From contig NZ_SJSK01000002.1 of NCBI RefSeq assembly GCF_004331645.1, positions 186,001-250,000 on the forward strand: a stretch of 64,000 nt of DNA, read 5' to 3'. This stretch comes from Pedobacter frigiditerrae (GTDB taxonomy: Bacteria; Bacteroidota; Bacteroidia; Sphingobacteriales; Sphingobacteriaceae). Both the position numbers and the translations under genes were made by a program. Position 1 is the stretch's first letter, and each line of letters begins with the position of its first letter. Below the pieces are notes generated by a model. The model saw only the letters and a list, made by a program, of their open reading frames with translations. It did no database searches and was not told the origin of the DNA. Of this stretch, positions 9,689 through 18,132 are shown piece after piece.

Positions 9689-10766
9689 TTGGGATTTTAA
9701 TATCTACTTTAAAATGATTGCTGATTACTTGGTATTGAAATATGATTTTATCTCCATAAGCATAGTTTAATCTTTTTTGGATGTTATTTAGGCCTGAATT
9801 ATTGCTGCCCTTTATTTTATTAACATTAATCAAATTAACTGCCTGAATAATTAAGAGATCATTTTTAACTTCTAAATTAACAAAGGCAATATCCTCCGCA
9901 TTGCTAATATCGCCATGTTTAAAAATGTTCTCAACCAGGGTAAGCACAACCAAGGGTATTAAACGAAATTGTTTTACCTCATCAGTATAAGCAAAATGAA
10001 TATTTAGATCGTTATTTTTTCGAATTTGGTAGAGATACAAAAGATTTTCTACCTGTTCAATTTCATAAGCTAAATAAATGGTTTGCTCCATCTCATTTGA
10101 GTCTATGGCAAAACGCATCATTTGAGCTAATTTGATAACTGCGTCTCCTGCAGTTTCTGAATATTTATTTACATTATGGTAAATAAAATCTAGGGTGTTG
10201 AATAAAAAATGAGGATTGATCTGGGCTTTTAAAAAGGCATTTTGAGCAATCACTAATTCTTGTTCTATTTTTTGTTGTTGAATAATTTTCTCTAATCTTT
10301 CTTTTTCTAAATTTTCAGCTCTTTTCCGCTCCTTTAAATAGGTTTTTAAATAGTAATAACCAGTTGAAAAACCCATAAAGAGTATACATCGATAAAGATT
10401 TCTTGCGATGAAGATCGAGTCTAGAGTTAGTTTATCCTTGGTTGCACTTATTTCTAAAGTTAGAAGCAAAAAGGTCGCTATATAATGAGAGATTATATAC
10501 AACACCACTTGAAAACCCAAAACTAAAGGCAATCTCCAAAAAACATCAAACTTGTTTTTTAGTGCCCATGGGAGTATCAAATTAGAATGCAAATAAAACA
10601 GAAGGATACTTACAACATAATGTACAATATAAATAAGAGGATGGACAAGATTATTAAATAATATGAAACTTATAACTGTTTCATATAACATATAAAAAAC
10701 CCATACAAATATGTGAATCTTATTTTCGAGGGCCGATTTATATATCCATTTAGTAAAAAAAGCCAT
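9672..10766 (-). CDS. LytS/YehU-type sensor histidine kinase
   Basis: 364 residues. The first 150 hold about four hydrophobic membrane segments. A short coiled coil rich in Lys, Glu and Arg follows, then the His_kinase domain with the phosphoacceptor motif AQINPHFLFNTLDF (near 185), an N-box LVVLTLVENIFKHG (near 280) and a C-terminal GLNNIQKRL G-box. The family phosphorylates LytTR regulators, and one lies 246 bp upstream on the same strand with the 50-codon peptide gene inserted on the opposite strand between them. The membrane sensor has no recognisable ligand domain. Given its position it may sense the locus peptide or envelope stress; this is inference. Its 3' end overlaps the lanB end by 17 bp, tail to tail. 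Confidence 0.9.
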   Translation of the reverse strand: MAFFTKWIYKSALENKIHIFVWVFYMLYETVISFILFNNLVHPLIYIVHYVVSILLFYLHSNLILPWALKNKFDVFWRLPLVLGFQVVLYIISHYIATFLLLTLEISATKDKLTLDSIFIARNLYRCILFMGFSTGYYYLKTYLKERKRAENLEKERLEKIIQQQKIEQELVIAQNAFLKAQINPHFLFNTLDFIYHNVNKYSETAGDAVIKLAQMMRFAIDSNEMEQTIYLAYEIEQVENLLYLYQIRKNNDLNIHFAYTDEVKQFRLIPLVVLTLVENIFKHGDISNAEDIAFVNLEVKNDLLIIQAVNLINVNKIKGSNNSGLNNIQKRLNYAYGDKIIFQYQVISNHFKVDIKIPISFLK

Positions 10767-10847
10767 TTAGTGTAGAAAATATATGCGTATGTATAATTTT
10801 TTTTATTTGACCTAAAAGCAAAGCTAAGTTTCATAAAAATTAAAATT

Positions 10848-11000
10848 ATGAAACAAAAAGTTATTAAAATCACTCAAAACACATTGTTTGTTTACAAATC
10901 ATTAAAAAATGTTAAAACACAGTTTTCGAATGACACTACGGATCCAACAACGGACACTACATCGACTTTAAAAACATCATCAGGAATGTTTCATAAGTAA
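10848..11000 (+). CDS. Candidate RiPP precursor peptide, Ser/Thr-rich and cysteine-free (50 aa)
   Basis: I found this gene by reading the gap between kinase and regulator. An ATG opens 50 codons ending in TAA. The N-terminal half is basic and amphipathic (MKQKVIKITQNTLFVYKSLK), like a leader. The C-terminal half is dominated by Ser/Thr: 13 of residues 24-45, including NDTTDPTTDTTST and LKTSSG, ending in MFHK. There is no cysteine and no Gly-Gly. The upstream leader is A-rich (AAAAATTAAAATT), as usual in this phylum. A hairpin with a T-run begins 3 bp after the stop, which supports a real transcription unit. It sits within the LanB/C39/LytTR locus, so the simplest reading is that LanB dehydrates its Ser/Thr. 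Similarity to known precursor families could not be tested. Alternatives are a signalling peptide or a chance ORF. Confidence 0.7.
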   Translation: MKQKVIKITQNTLFVYKSLKNVKTQFSNDTTDPTTDTTSTLKTSSGMFHK

Positions 11001-11003
11001 AAT

Positions 11004-11034
11004 AAAACGGGATTACGTTTGTTTTCCCGTTTTT
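11004..11034. terminator. Hairpin terminator between peptide gene and LytTR gene
   Basis: The arms AAAACGGG (11004-11011) and CCCGTTTT (11026-11033) form an 8-bp perfect stem with a 14-nt loop and flanking T/A runs on both strands. It starts 3 bp after the stop of the 50-codon peptide gene and overlaps the last codons of the oppositely oriented response regulator. It can therefore serve both transcription units. Confidence 0.7.
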
Positions 11035-11759
11035 ATCAACTTATCAGCCACAAATGCATTGAATTCTTTACGGTAATTATCCCCAACAGATATTCTAATG
11101 CCGTTTGTCATTTTCACCAAACTTCCGTCTATCGTTTCTATTTGATCTAAACTAATGATAAAACTTCTATGTAATTGCATAAAGCCAGGCATTGTATTTA
11201 AAATTTTGGCAATTTCGGTTAGGGACATATAGGTTAATACTTTTTTGGTTAAAGTATAAATCATTACATAATTCTGTTTACTTTCTATCGCGACAATATC
11301 AGCATATCTGATCTTTAGAATTTTAAGATCATCTTCCTTACTTTTTACAAAGAAAAAATCCTTTTTTATCCCTGTATTTTCTTCAACTTTTTCATCAATT
11401 GCTTTTTCTGGAAATAGTTTATTAATGGTGATAATAAACTTACCAAGTGAATAAGGTTTCAGTAAAAAAGCATCTGCGTTCGCTTCAAAAGCTTCATAAG
11501 CATATTTGGTGTGTGCAGTGGTAAAAACAAGTTTTTTAGTTTTATTTCTAATTTCTTTTGATAATTCAATGCCATTTATTTTAGGCATATCTATATCTAA
11601 AAATATAATGTCGACAGATTCTATCCGATCAAAATCTTTTAAAGCCAATAGTGGGTCGATATAACTTTTAGTTAAAACAAGTTCCGAAAGGGAATCTATA
11701 TACTTTGTTAGTCCTTCTATTGCATGGGGCTCATCGTCAATTATTATGCACTTATACAT
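11013..11759 (-). CDS. LytTR family response regulator
   Basis: 248 residues. The receiver domain (1-120) has the acidic pair in IIIDDEPHA, the phosphoacceptor Asp in IIFLDIDMPKINGIEL and Lys in FLLKPYS. The LytTR DNA-binding domain (about 140-245) shows KILKIRYADIVAIESKQNY and FMQLHRSFIISLDQI. It is the natural partner of the LytS-type kinase that follows on the same strand. LytTR proteins typically bind paired direct repeats with about 21-bp spacing, which matters because such a pair (12249-12281) lies nearby. A single copy of the same motif lies 108 bp upstream of this start codon. It probably regulates the peptide, exporter and dehydratase genes. Confidence 0.93.
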   Translation of the reverse strand: MYKCIIIDDEPHAIEGLTKYIDSLSELVLTKSYIDPLLALKDFDRIESVDIIFLDIDMPKINGIELSKEIRNKTKKLVFTTAHTKYAYEAFEANADAFLLKPYSLGKFIITINKLFPEKAIDEKVEENTGIKKDFFFVKSKEDDLKILKIRYADIVAIESKQNYVMIYTLTKKVLTYMSLTEIAKILNTMPGFMQLHRSFIISLDQIETIDGSLVKMTNGIRISVGDNYRKEFNAFVADKLIKTGKQT

Positions 11760-11866
11760 CTTTCTATTCTAATCCACTTAAATATGTAGAAAAAAGGCGG
11801 TTTCTCCAAAACAAAATTTATATCTCGTCAAGAAAATCCACCTATTAGAATAGAAATTAATAAGAC

Positions 11867-11878
11867 TCGTCCCGAAAA
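11867..11878 (-). promoter_or_regulatory. Single copy of 12-bp motif TTTTCGGGACGA (reverse orientation)
   Basis: An exact reverse-complement copy of the 12-mer that occurs twice at 12249-12281. It lies in the 132-bp gap between the XRE gene and the LytTR regulator gene, 108 bp upstream of the regulator start. Position and exact identity suggest an operator half-site; the binding protein is unknown. Confidence 0.45.
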
Positions 11879-11891
11879 TGGGCGAATTTAA

Positions 11892-12173
11892 CTAAATTGC
11901 TTGTGCAGAGAAAATTAAAACCTGCTCATTGAAAGGAGCAAAATTTACATCCTTCTTACTCTTCTCCATTTCAATTAATCTTATCAAATCTATAATGTCA
12001 ACATTATAGAATTTTGCCACTTCGAAAAGTTTTGATAATGGTATCTCAATTGTATTTTGCTCATATCTTAGGTATGTTGGTCTACTTATCAAGAGATATT
12101 TTGCTAAATCTGCCTGGTTAACTTTGTGCTTCTTTCTAAACTTTTTAAGAATACTACCAATTTCAATTTTCAT
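11892..12173 (-). CDS. Small XRE-type helix-turn-helix regulator
   Basis: 93 residues. An N-terminal HTH_3 domain covers about 5-65: IGSILKKFRKKHKVNQADLAKYL, then the recognition-helix region ISRPTYLRYEQN and the tail LSKLFEVAKFYNVDIIDLI. The last 28 residues are an uncharacterised tail without an obvious effector domain. The family binds DNA as a dimer, often repressing its own gene. Two direct copies of TTTTCGGGACGA lie 76-108 bp upstream of its start and a third, inverted, lies 14 bp beyond its stop. It is transcribed towards the LytTR gene and may belong to the peptide locus. Its target is not established. Confidence 0.85.
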   Translation of the reverse strand: MKIEIGSILKKFRKKHKVNQADLAKYLLISRPTYLRYEQNTIEIPLSKLFEVAKFYNVDIIDLIRLIEMEKSKKDVNFAPFNEQVLIFSAQAI

Positions 12174-12533
12174 GATTCATTTTTAAATAATTCCTTAAAA
12201 ATGTTAACTCTAGAATCCTAAAAACTAAGACTTATACATAAAGGTATATTTTCGGGACGAAAAGGCATGTTTTCGGGACGAACACCTATAACTACTTGAA
12301 AACTTCGAAAAAACCAATTAAACAAGCATATTTCCATAAAATATTTACCTATTATTAGCTCGTAAAAACTTAAATTTGATTAGTTTTATTCCTAAAAGTT
12401 GTAAAAAAATTAAATAGTTATATCACTATCCTTTAAAATACAAGGAAGTAATTGCAATCTATTTTATTGCATATTTTTAAGTTTAAAATCTTTATATTAG
12501 TGAAAAAACACAAGCCAAACATCCTATTGTACT
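12174..12533. other. 360-bp divergent intergenic region (XRE gene / NTPase 1 gene)
   Basis: AT-rich region between the leftward XRE gene and the rightward NTPase gene. It carries the two 12-bp direct repeats described separately. I see no ORF above about 30 codons with a plausible leader, no RNA gene and no convincing -33/-7 promoter with correct spacing. Confidence 0.6.
12249..12281 (+). promoter_or_regulatory. Paired direct repeats TTTTCGGGACGA, 21-bp period
   Basis: Exact 12-mers at 12249-12260 and 12270-12281, start to start 21 bp (two helical turns), so a protein dimer could read both on one DNA face. They lie 76-108 bp upstream of the XRE start and about 250 bp upstream of the NTPase 1 start. 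Direct repeats at this spacing are usual for LytTR regulators and less usual for XRE repressors, which mostly prefer palindromes. Confidence 0.55.
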
Positions 12534-15059
12534 ATGCCATATACGTTGATTTTACAAGAATTAAAGCGTTTAATTTTAGTAAAAGCTGAGATAAAAGTCA
12601 TCAGTCCCTCAGACTGTCGAATAATCTCCATGTCCATACAAAAAGAAACTAAAAAAAACATTAGTGAAACTACTATAAAACGCTTATTCGGTTTTGCCGA
12701 GATCAAACACCAATTTTCAAAATTCACTATCAATTCACTAATAGAATATGTTGGATATCAGGAAAATGTAACTCAACTATCAGATAGCTCAATAGCTGAA
12801 GATGATGAACTTAGCTTGTTAAAAGCAAATGCGGAGATAATTACTGGCCATACACTGCAAAGTATTCGTAATCGTTGCAGTGTTCCGTATAAAATGACTA
12901 TTCCAAGAAAGTTTGCTAATCACGATTATATTTTTTTTAGACCAAGCAAATACAGCTTTACAGCTTTTATTTCGCAGCCTGGTTATGGAAGGAGTACATT
13001 ATTAAGTCATTTAGTTCAAGAAATGTTTATTGATGAGACTGCACCATTTAAAAAAGATATAACCGTTTTCTTTTCAGCAGATTCTTTATTTAACAAAGAA
13101 CAACAAGAAATTAGTTTAGAAGATAAAGTAAAAGCGAAAATTGGTCTTCATCCTGGTACTGACTTAAATTCTTTTTTTAATGAACAATATAAAAAGTTTG
13201 GAATAAAACTCAATATCATAATAGACGGTTTCTCCGAATTAGTTATCAATAAAACATCCAAACTTAAAATATTTGATAATATCTTAAATCTAATTTCTAG
13301 CATTGGGGATAACAATAGTATTAAATTAATTTTGAGTATGAGATCTGCTAAATGGATTGAGTTTTATGAGTCATTTAAAAACGTTGCCTATTTAAAAAAT
13401 AAGTGGTTTGCTGGAAGTTATCTTACAGACAATAGTAATGTTCCTCCTTTGACTGAAGTAGAAGTTGAACAAATCTTTAATAAAATAAGTCCAACAGATT
13501 TTTCGAAGATTAGCGAAAGTTTAAAATCTCACTTAAAATTCCCATTTCAAATTCAATGGTATTACAGGTTAAGAGAAGAGTATCCAAATTTTGAATCTTA
13601 TACCAATATTATTCATTATGAAATTATAGCTCGATTTATTAAGGAAAAAATTTACAATTCTACCTACGCAACAGAAAAGGCTCTTTTTTGCCAAAAAATA
13701 GTTCATTTAACCAATTATGGAAGAAGAGGTTATTCAGTAAGCAAAGTAGATTTATTTAAGCAAATACCGGTATTTCAAAACGCTTATGACGAACTATTAG
13801 CCGACGGTATTTTGATGGAAGAGGTTCAATTAAACGCTAATTTTTCAATAGAGAACGTAAGGTTTATACAACCCCATATTTATGAATATTTTTTGTTTAT
13901 CGAATTATACGAACTGTTTAACCATCAAATGGATAATCGGTTTTTTGAATTAATAAATGATGAATATATAGGAAATCAAGTTCGCTTCCAGCTTTTGCAA
14001 TGGTCTGCAAGGTTGATGATAAAATGCCACAAATTAACAGAAATGAACGCTTTGTTAAGCTTGAATCTAGATAATTTTGAGAAGAATTATTTAATTTATT
14101 TCATAGCTGAGAATTTAAGTTATAATAAAAAGCGTGATCCAGAATTAGCAAATCAAATTAAGGAACAAAAGGTTCATCAGTTACTTATTAAGGAAATTGT
14201 TTATTTAGACTTTACCGATTCTAGTTTTAAAGAGACTTTAAATTGCCTTATTGAAGTAGCAGATTCTAAAGAGATTGAACTTTCATATCATTCTATTTTA
14301 GCAATTTTCGATTGTATGAGTCTAAATCCAAATCAGATACTTGAACGATTGGAAAAGATGGACGATTTAACGGATGAGGCCTCAAAATGGGAGCTAAACC
14401 CTTATGAATTAATTAAAATTATTTATTTAAAACTAAAAGGAATTGAAATACGTGAAAGTAGTGTTTTAGATTTTCTTGAAGATTATAAAGCAAATAAACT
14501 TCAAATTTCTGAGGATAGTATGCCAAGTGCAAAAGATAGAATTAATCTTTTTCATTTGTTTTTAGCTAATATGTTCTATGGATCTCCTGAAGGAGTATTA
14601 AAAATTGTAAAATCTATTTTTAGAATCTTCCCTAAAATGTCTAAAACTAGAAACACATTCTCTCTGTACCTTTTGAGTTCTGCTGCTTATGCAAGTGTAA
14701 AGATAAACCCAGGAAAAAAGACTGACCAGCTGGAAAATATTTTAGACAATTTATATGCAGATAGTAGAATTAAACCAACATTATATTCTCAATCTGTATT
14801 TTTATTTTTTAAGGCAGAACAAAGTAAATACAGAAAAGAATATGAATTGGCATTACAATATGCCGAAGAGTGTCTTTATATCTATAAGAGAAATTACTTG
14901 GCTATTCAAGAACTATTTGCCTATAATTTAATTATTAGCATTTATAATGAAATGGGTAATTTATCCAAGGTTGAGGAATATACTCATAAAAGAATGTATT
15001 TACTTAAGAGTAGAGGCATCAGTTTATCGATCTTTAACCCTGCACTATCTTTAAAATAA
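12534..15059 (+). CDS. STAND-like P-loop NTPase with N-terminal regulator-type domain (paralog 1)
   Basis: 841 residues with no named family that I recognise. Residues 1-75 form a compact helical domain (ISPSDCRIIS, KKNISETTIKRLFGFA, HQFSKFTINSL), a type I associate with the N-terminus of Bacteroidota regulatory proteins. A P-loop NTPase follows: an imperfect Walker A FISQPGYGRSTLLSHL (about 145-160, Arg where Lys is expected), Walker B LNIIIDGFSEL (about 227) and an LILSMRS sensor-like strand (about 265). The C-terminal 450 residues look all-helical and TPR-like. This is the architecture of STAND signal-transduction ATPases such as MalT-like regulators. A paralog lies at 28460-30991, and the two bracket the adhesin 1 operon; this copy converges on its last gene. 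The Arg substitution could lower ATP hydrolysis. Confidence 0.75.
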   Translation: MPYTLILQELKRLILVKAEIKVISPSDCRIISMSIQKETKKNISETTIKRLFGFAEIKHQFSKFTINSLIEYVGYQENVTQLSDSSIAEDDELSLLKANAEIITGHTLQSIRNRCSVPYKMTIPRKFANHDYIFFRPSKYSFTAFISQPGYGRSTLLSHLVQEMFIDETAPFKKDITVFFSADSLFNKEQQEISLEDKVKAKIGLHPGTDLNSFFNEQYKKFGIKLNIIIDGFSELVINKTSKLKIFDNILNLISSIGDNNSIKLILSMRSAKWIEFYESFKNVAYLKNKWFAGSYLTDNSNVPPLTEVEVEQIFNKISPTDFSKISESLKSHLKFPFQIQWYYRLREEYPNFESYTNIIHYEIIARFIKEKIYNSTYATEKALFCQKIVHLTNYGRRGYSVSKVDLFKQIPVFQNAYDELLADGILMEEVQLNANFSIENVRFIQPHIYEYFLFIELYELFNHQMDNRFFELINDEYIGNQVRFQLLQWSARLMIKCHKLTEMNALLSLNLDNFEKNYLIYFIAENLSYNKKRDPELANQIKEQKVHQLLIKEIVYLDFTDSSFKETLNCLIEVADSKEIELSYHSILAIFDCMSLNPNQILERLEKMDDLTDEASKWELNPYELIKIIYLKLKGIEIRESSVLDFLEDYKANKLQISEDSMPSAKDRINLFHLFLANMFYGSPEGVLKIVKSIFRIFPKMSKTRNTFSLYLLSSAAYASVKINPGKKTDQLENILDNLYADSRIKPTLYSQSVFLFFKAEQSKYRKEYELALQYAEECLYIYKRNYLAIQELFAYNLIISIYNEMGNLSKVEEYTHKRMYLLKSRGISLSIFNPALSLK

Positions 15060-15072
15060 GGCAATAATAATA

Positions 15073-15100
15073 ATAAAGGGAGGTTAAAACCTCCCTTTAT
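15073..15100. terminator. Bidirectional terminator between NTPase 1 and OmpA genes
   Basis: A perfect 11-bp stem, ATAAAGGGAGG (15073-15083) with CCTCCCTTTAT (15090-15100), and a 6-nt loop, located in the 44-bp gap between two convergent genes. A T-run lies to the right at about 15108. Confidence 0.85.
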
Positions 15101-15103
15101 CAG

Positions 15104-17104
15104 CTATTTTTTTGTAACCTTAAATTCTGTTCGTCTGTTTAGAGCCCTACCTTCAGGATTATCCTTACCTTTTGCTAATTGGTTTGGCGCAACAGGAATG
15201 CTAAAACCGTAACCCTTACTCGTCATCCTTTCTGGAGCAATACCTTTACTTACTAAATAATCAACACATGATTTTGCTCTACGCTCAGATAAGTCTAGAT
15301 TATATTCAGCTGTCCCAATATTATCTGTGTGTGCCCCTAATTCTATTTCAATATCTTTGTTATCTACCATAATATCATATAAATGATTTAGATTAACTTT
15401 AGACGAATCGGTTAGTTCTGCACTGTCAAACTCATACAAGATGTTCTTTAAAACAATTGGTTTCTCTGGTATTTTTTCTAAACATAATTCTCCTTTTAAA
15501 GTATCTATAGCTACCAATTGTTGTAAGCTATAATTTAAGTTTTTGGCAAAGTATAAACGCTTAGTAGCATTGAGATGAAAGCCTCTATTTGATGTAATAC
15601 CAAAGCTGTAATTTCCATTTGCATCGGTAGTTGTTGTCATTTCTTCAATATCTTCTCCAGTTAAAACAATTTTAGCACCTTCTAATGGTTTTTTACTTTC
15701 ACAATCAATTAGCTTTCCGTTTACCGTTAAAATATCTTTTTTAACATGGAAAATCTCTAGGCAACATATAGACTCTCTATCAGAGCTTACATAACCTTCA
15801 TTATCTTGTTCATCCAATGGTGTAAAGTACAAATCATCCTTAGCAGAGTTAAATGGATAACCTAAGTTTTTTGGAGCTGTCCAATTGGTAAAATCTCCTT
15901 GAGTTTCATAGAAATCAAAACCGCCCATACCAACTCTTCCATTAGTACTAAACATTAATTTTTTAGTTTTAGAATTAAAGTATGGTGCCTGGTCATCACC
16001 TTTTGAGTTTATTTTATCACCTAAATTCATAGCATTTCCTGTAGTTCCATCAGGTCTGACTAAGGCATACCATAAATCGTACTTACCAGAACCACCAGGT
16101 CTATCTGATGAAAAAACAAAATATTTTCCATCTTTAGTTACATAGGGTTGCATAGAATTATAACCATTAACATTAATTTCACCCCCTAATGAAACCGGAT
16201 CTGACCATTCCCCTGTAGCACTTTTACGTGAAATGTAAATGCTTCTAATTTTTTCATCCTTATTTATCCAAGCCGTGAAATACATTAAGTTACCACTTGG
16301 GTGTAAAGCCGGTGCAGCAACTTCCATTTCTTTTGCATTAACAGTAACCCTACTTACACTAACCTTCGCTGTGTCAGTATTTACTTGTGCAGTATAAATG
16401 GCATTTATATAGGGCGTTGCTTTTTTAACTACTTTATTGTCATTCACACCAGATAAAATTTCATCTTTACCTCCAGTTCCTTTTGGCCTTGAAGAAGTAA
16501 AATAAAACGTATTATTCAATAAAGCCGTGGCATAGTTAGACCCAGAAAGATTTACATTGGCGGGTAGTTTTGCCAATTTATATAAACGAGGATATTTAAT
16601 TTCATTTAAAGCAAACTTACAGGATTCGATTTCTGCAATCGCTTTTTCTTTATAGCTATCGTTTAGCGTGTATTTTTTGATAAAAATTTCATAAGCCATT
16701 ATTGCTTCTTCGAACCTTAAATTTGAGCGAAGACAATCGCCATACCAAAAGCCACTTAAAGCATATTTTGAATTGGTAAAATTATTGGCAATGGCATACC
16801 ACTTTTCTGCATCTTGAAAATTTTTATACAATCTTAGAGAAGAAGCTAATTGGAAAACCGCATATTCATAATCTTCTCTTTTAGGGCTTTCTTCCAACAC
16901 CTTTTTCTCAAATCCGTAAGGGACAACAAATCCAAGGCTATCTGGAGATATTTGCAATGCTTTTTTGTAATATTCTGCCGCAGCATAATATTCCTTGTTT
17001 AAATAATAAACGTCTGCTACTCTTTTACTATCAGCTGAAACAAATTGCGCTTTTGCAAATGAAAAGCTTAAGAGGAGGATGAAAATTGTTTTTAAGTAAT
17101 GCAT
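15104..17104 (-). CDS. OmpA/PD40/TPR outer-membrane-associated protein of adhesin locus 1
   Basis: 666 residues with a signal peptide (cleavage after SFAKAQ). TPR-like helices cover about 20-170. PD40/WD40-like blades follow (PALHPSGNLMYFTAW near 275; KYFVFSSDRPGGSGKYDLWY near 330; KLMFSTNGRVGMGGFDFYE near 380). A carboxypeptidase-regulatory-like beta sandwich covers about 455-530. A C-terminal OmpA domain (about 555-666) has the peptidoglycan-binding pattern GAHTDNIGTAEYNLDLSERR and NRRTEF. The same domain order occurs in PorE-like T9SS proteins. It is the last gene of the adhesin 1, PorP/SprF, OmpA operon, 11 bp after the PorP stop. It probably anchors the surface machinery to peptidoglycan. 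A paralog with the same layout is at 31483-33486. Confidence 0.9.
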   Translation of the reverse strand: MHYLKTIFILLLSFSFAKAQFVSADSKRVADVYYLNKEYYAAAEYYKKALQISPDSLGFVVPYGFEKKVLEESPKREDYEYAVFQLASSLRLYKNFQDAEKWYAIANNFTNSKYALSGFWYGDCLRSNLRFEEAIMAYEIFIKKYTLNDSYKEKAIAEIESCKFALNEIKYPRLYKLAKLPANVNLSGSNYATALLNNTFYFTSSRPKGTGGKDEILSGVNDNKVVKKATPYINAIYTAQVNTDTAKVSVSRVTVNAKEMEVAAPALHPSGNLMYFTAWINKDEKIRSIYISRKSATGEWSDPVSLGGEINVNGYNSMQPYVTKDGKYFVFSSDRPGGSGKYDLWYALVRPDGTTGNAMNLGDKINSKGDDQAPYFNSKTKKLMFSTNGRVGMGGFDFYETQGDFTNWTAPKNLGYPFNSAKDDLYFTPLDEQDNEGYVSSDRESICCLEIFHVKKDILTVNGKLIDCESKKPLEGAKIVLTGEDIEEMTTTTDANGNYSFGITSNRGFHLNATKRLYFAKNLNYSLQQLVAIDTLKGELCLEKIPEKPIVLKNILYEFDSAELTDSSKVNLNHLYDIMVDNKDIEIELGAHTDNIGTAEYNLDLSERRAKSCVDYLVSKGIAPERMTSKGYGFSIPVAPNQLAKGKDNPEGRALNRRTEFKVTKK

Positions 17105-17115
17105 ATCTATGGGGA

Positions 17116-18132
17116 TTAAAGTCTAGGACAATAAAAACTTGGACCAACAATACCTTTCCTACTGGTAAAGGATATTGATAATTCTAAACCACCTTTACTT
17201 CCAGTTGCACGGTTTAATTGCGATGTATTAAAATCATAGCTTACACCAAAAACCATACTTTTATGATGTAAGCCTACAAAGGCGATGGCAGAATCTTCTA
17301 ATCTGTAATTTGCACCAAAAAGTAGATCAGATTCTGTACTTAACATTAATTGAGCATAAGCACCTCCGGCTACCTCTTGAGCATTACCCTGTTTAAGGTA
17401 AATGAAGTTCGGAGTGATGTCTAGCATATAATTCACTTTAATTCTCGCCCCACCATGGCCGGTAAATCTCATTGGCAAACGAGCATCGCCACCAACAAAT
17501 TTGTCTTTTGGCCTCGTAAGATGAGAAACACTAGCACCTACGAACGAGTTTACTTTTGTATTGCCTCTTCCATCAAAATACATTACACCAAAGTTAACGT
17601 CCGGCGATAAATAACCAGATGATGATATGTCTTCATTCATCCCCATGCTTGGATCGTATCCTAAAATTGGATTATATTGACTTCCGAGTGTTATTTTAGA
17701 AGGATCAAAACTTTTGTTAATTACACCAGCTTGAATTCCAAAGTTTACAACTTGATCTCCTTCCCTGCCAAAACGTATTCTATAAGCTCCTGACGCTACT
17801 GCATTTAATTGATTGTAACCGATATCGCCTGCACGTTGATTAATAATCATTGCCCCTAAAGCAAGATTCTTAGTGGGTGCCATATCGAATGATGCACCCC
17901 CTGTTAAATAGCCTTTACCAACATTTGCCCATTGTTGTTTTGCATTCACGTTAACCCTATAATCACCGTCCGTTACACCTGTTAGTGCTGGATTTAACCA
18001 TAATGGATTAGCATAATATTGAGAGAAATGTGGATCTATTTGAGCGATTGAATCTTTAGCACAAAGACTTAGTCCTAATGCCAACATAAATATTTTAAAG
18101 TATTTCATTTTTTTTATTTTTAGGTTAGACAT
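17116..18132 (-). CDS. PorP/SprF family type IX secretion membrane protein
   Basis: 338 residues. The sequence IDPHFSQYYANPLWLNPALTG right after the signal peptide is the hallmark of PorP/SprF proteins, which form outer-membrane beta-barrels. Characterised SprF-type proteins work with T9SS substrates bearing a type B C-terminal domain and are needed to secrete or attach them. The gene immediately follows such a substrate gene. The ATG at 18132 overlaps the adhesin stop as TAATG, which suggests translational coupling. A second ATG at 18108, with an A-rich leader, would give a more classical signal peptide (MKYFKIFMLALGLSLCA). Either start leaves the mature protein unchanged. Its job is probably to present adhesin 1. 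Confidence 0.92.
   Translation of the reverse strand: MSNLKIKKMKYFKIFMLALGLSLCAKDSIAQIDPHFSQYYANPLWLNPALTGVTDGDYRVNVNAKQQWANVGKGYLTGGASFDMAPTKNLALGAMIINQRAGDIGYNQLNAVASGAYRIRFGREGDQVVNFGIQAGVINKSFDPSKITLGSQYNPILGYDPSMGMNEDISSSGYLSPDVNFGVMYFDGRGNTKVNSFVGASVSHLTRPKDKFVGGDARLPMRFTGHGGARIKVNYMLDITPNFIYLKQGNAQEVAGGAYAQLMLSTESDLLFGANYRLEDSAIAFVGLHHKSMVFGVSYDFNTSQLNRATGSKGGLELSISFTSRKGIVGPSFYCPRL

Noticed and set aside
10806..10832. TTTG and TAAGTTTC as a -33/-7 promoter for the 50-codon peptide gene
   Set aside because: The spacing is about 15 bp instead of about 19-21 and the -7 box is imperfect, so I did not list it as a promoter.
12524..12733. Antisense ORF over the start of NTPase 1
   Set aside because: It covers the conserved N-terminal domain shared by both paralogs on the other strand; the paralogy supports the + strand frame.
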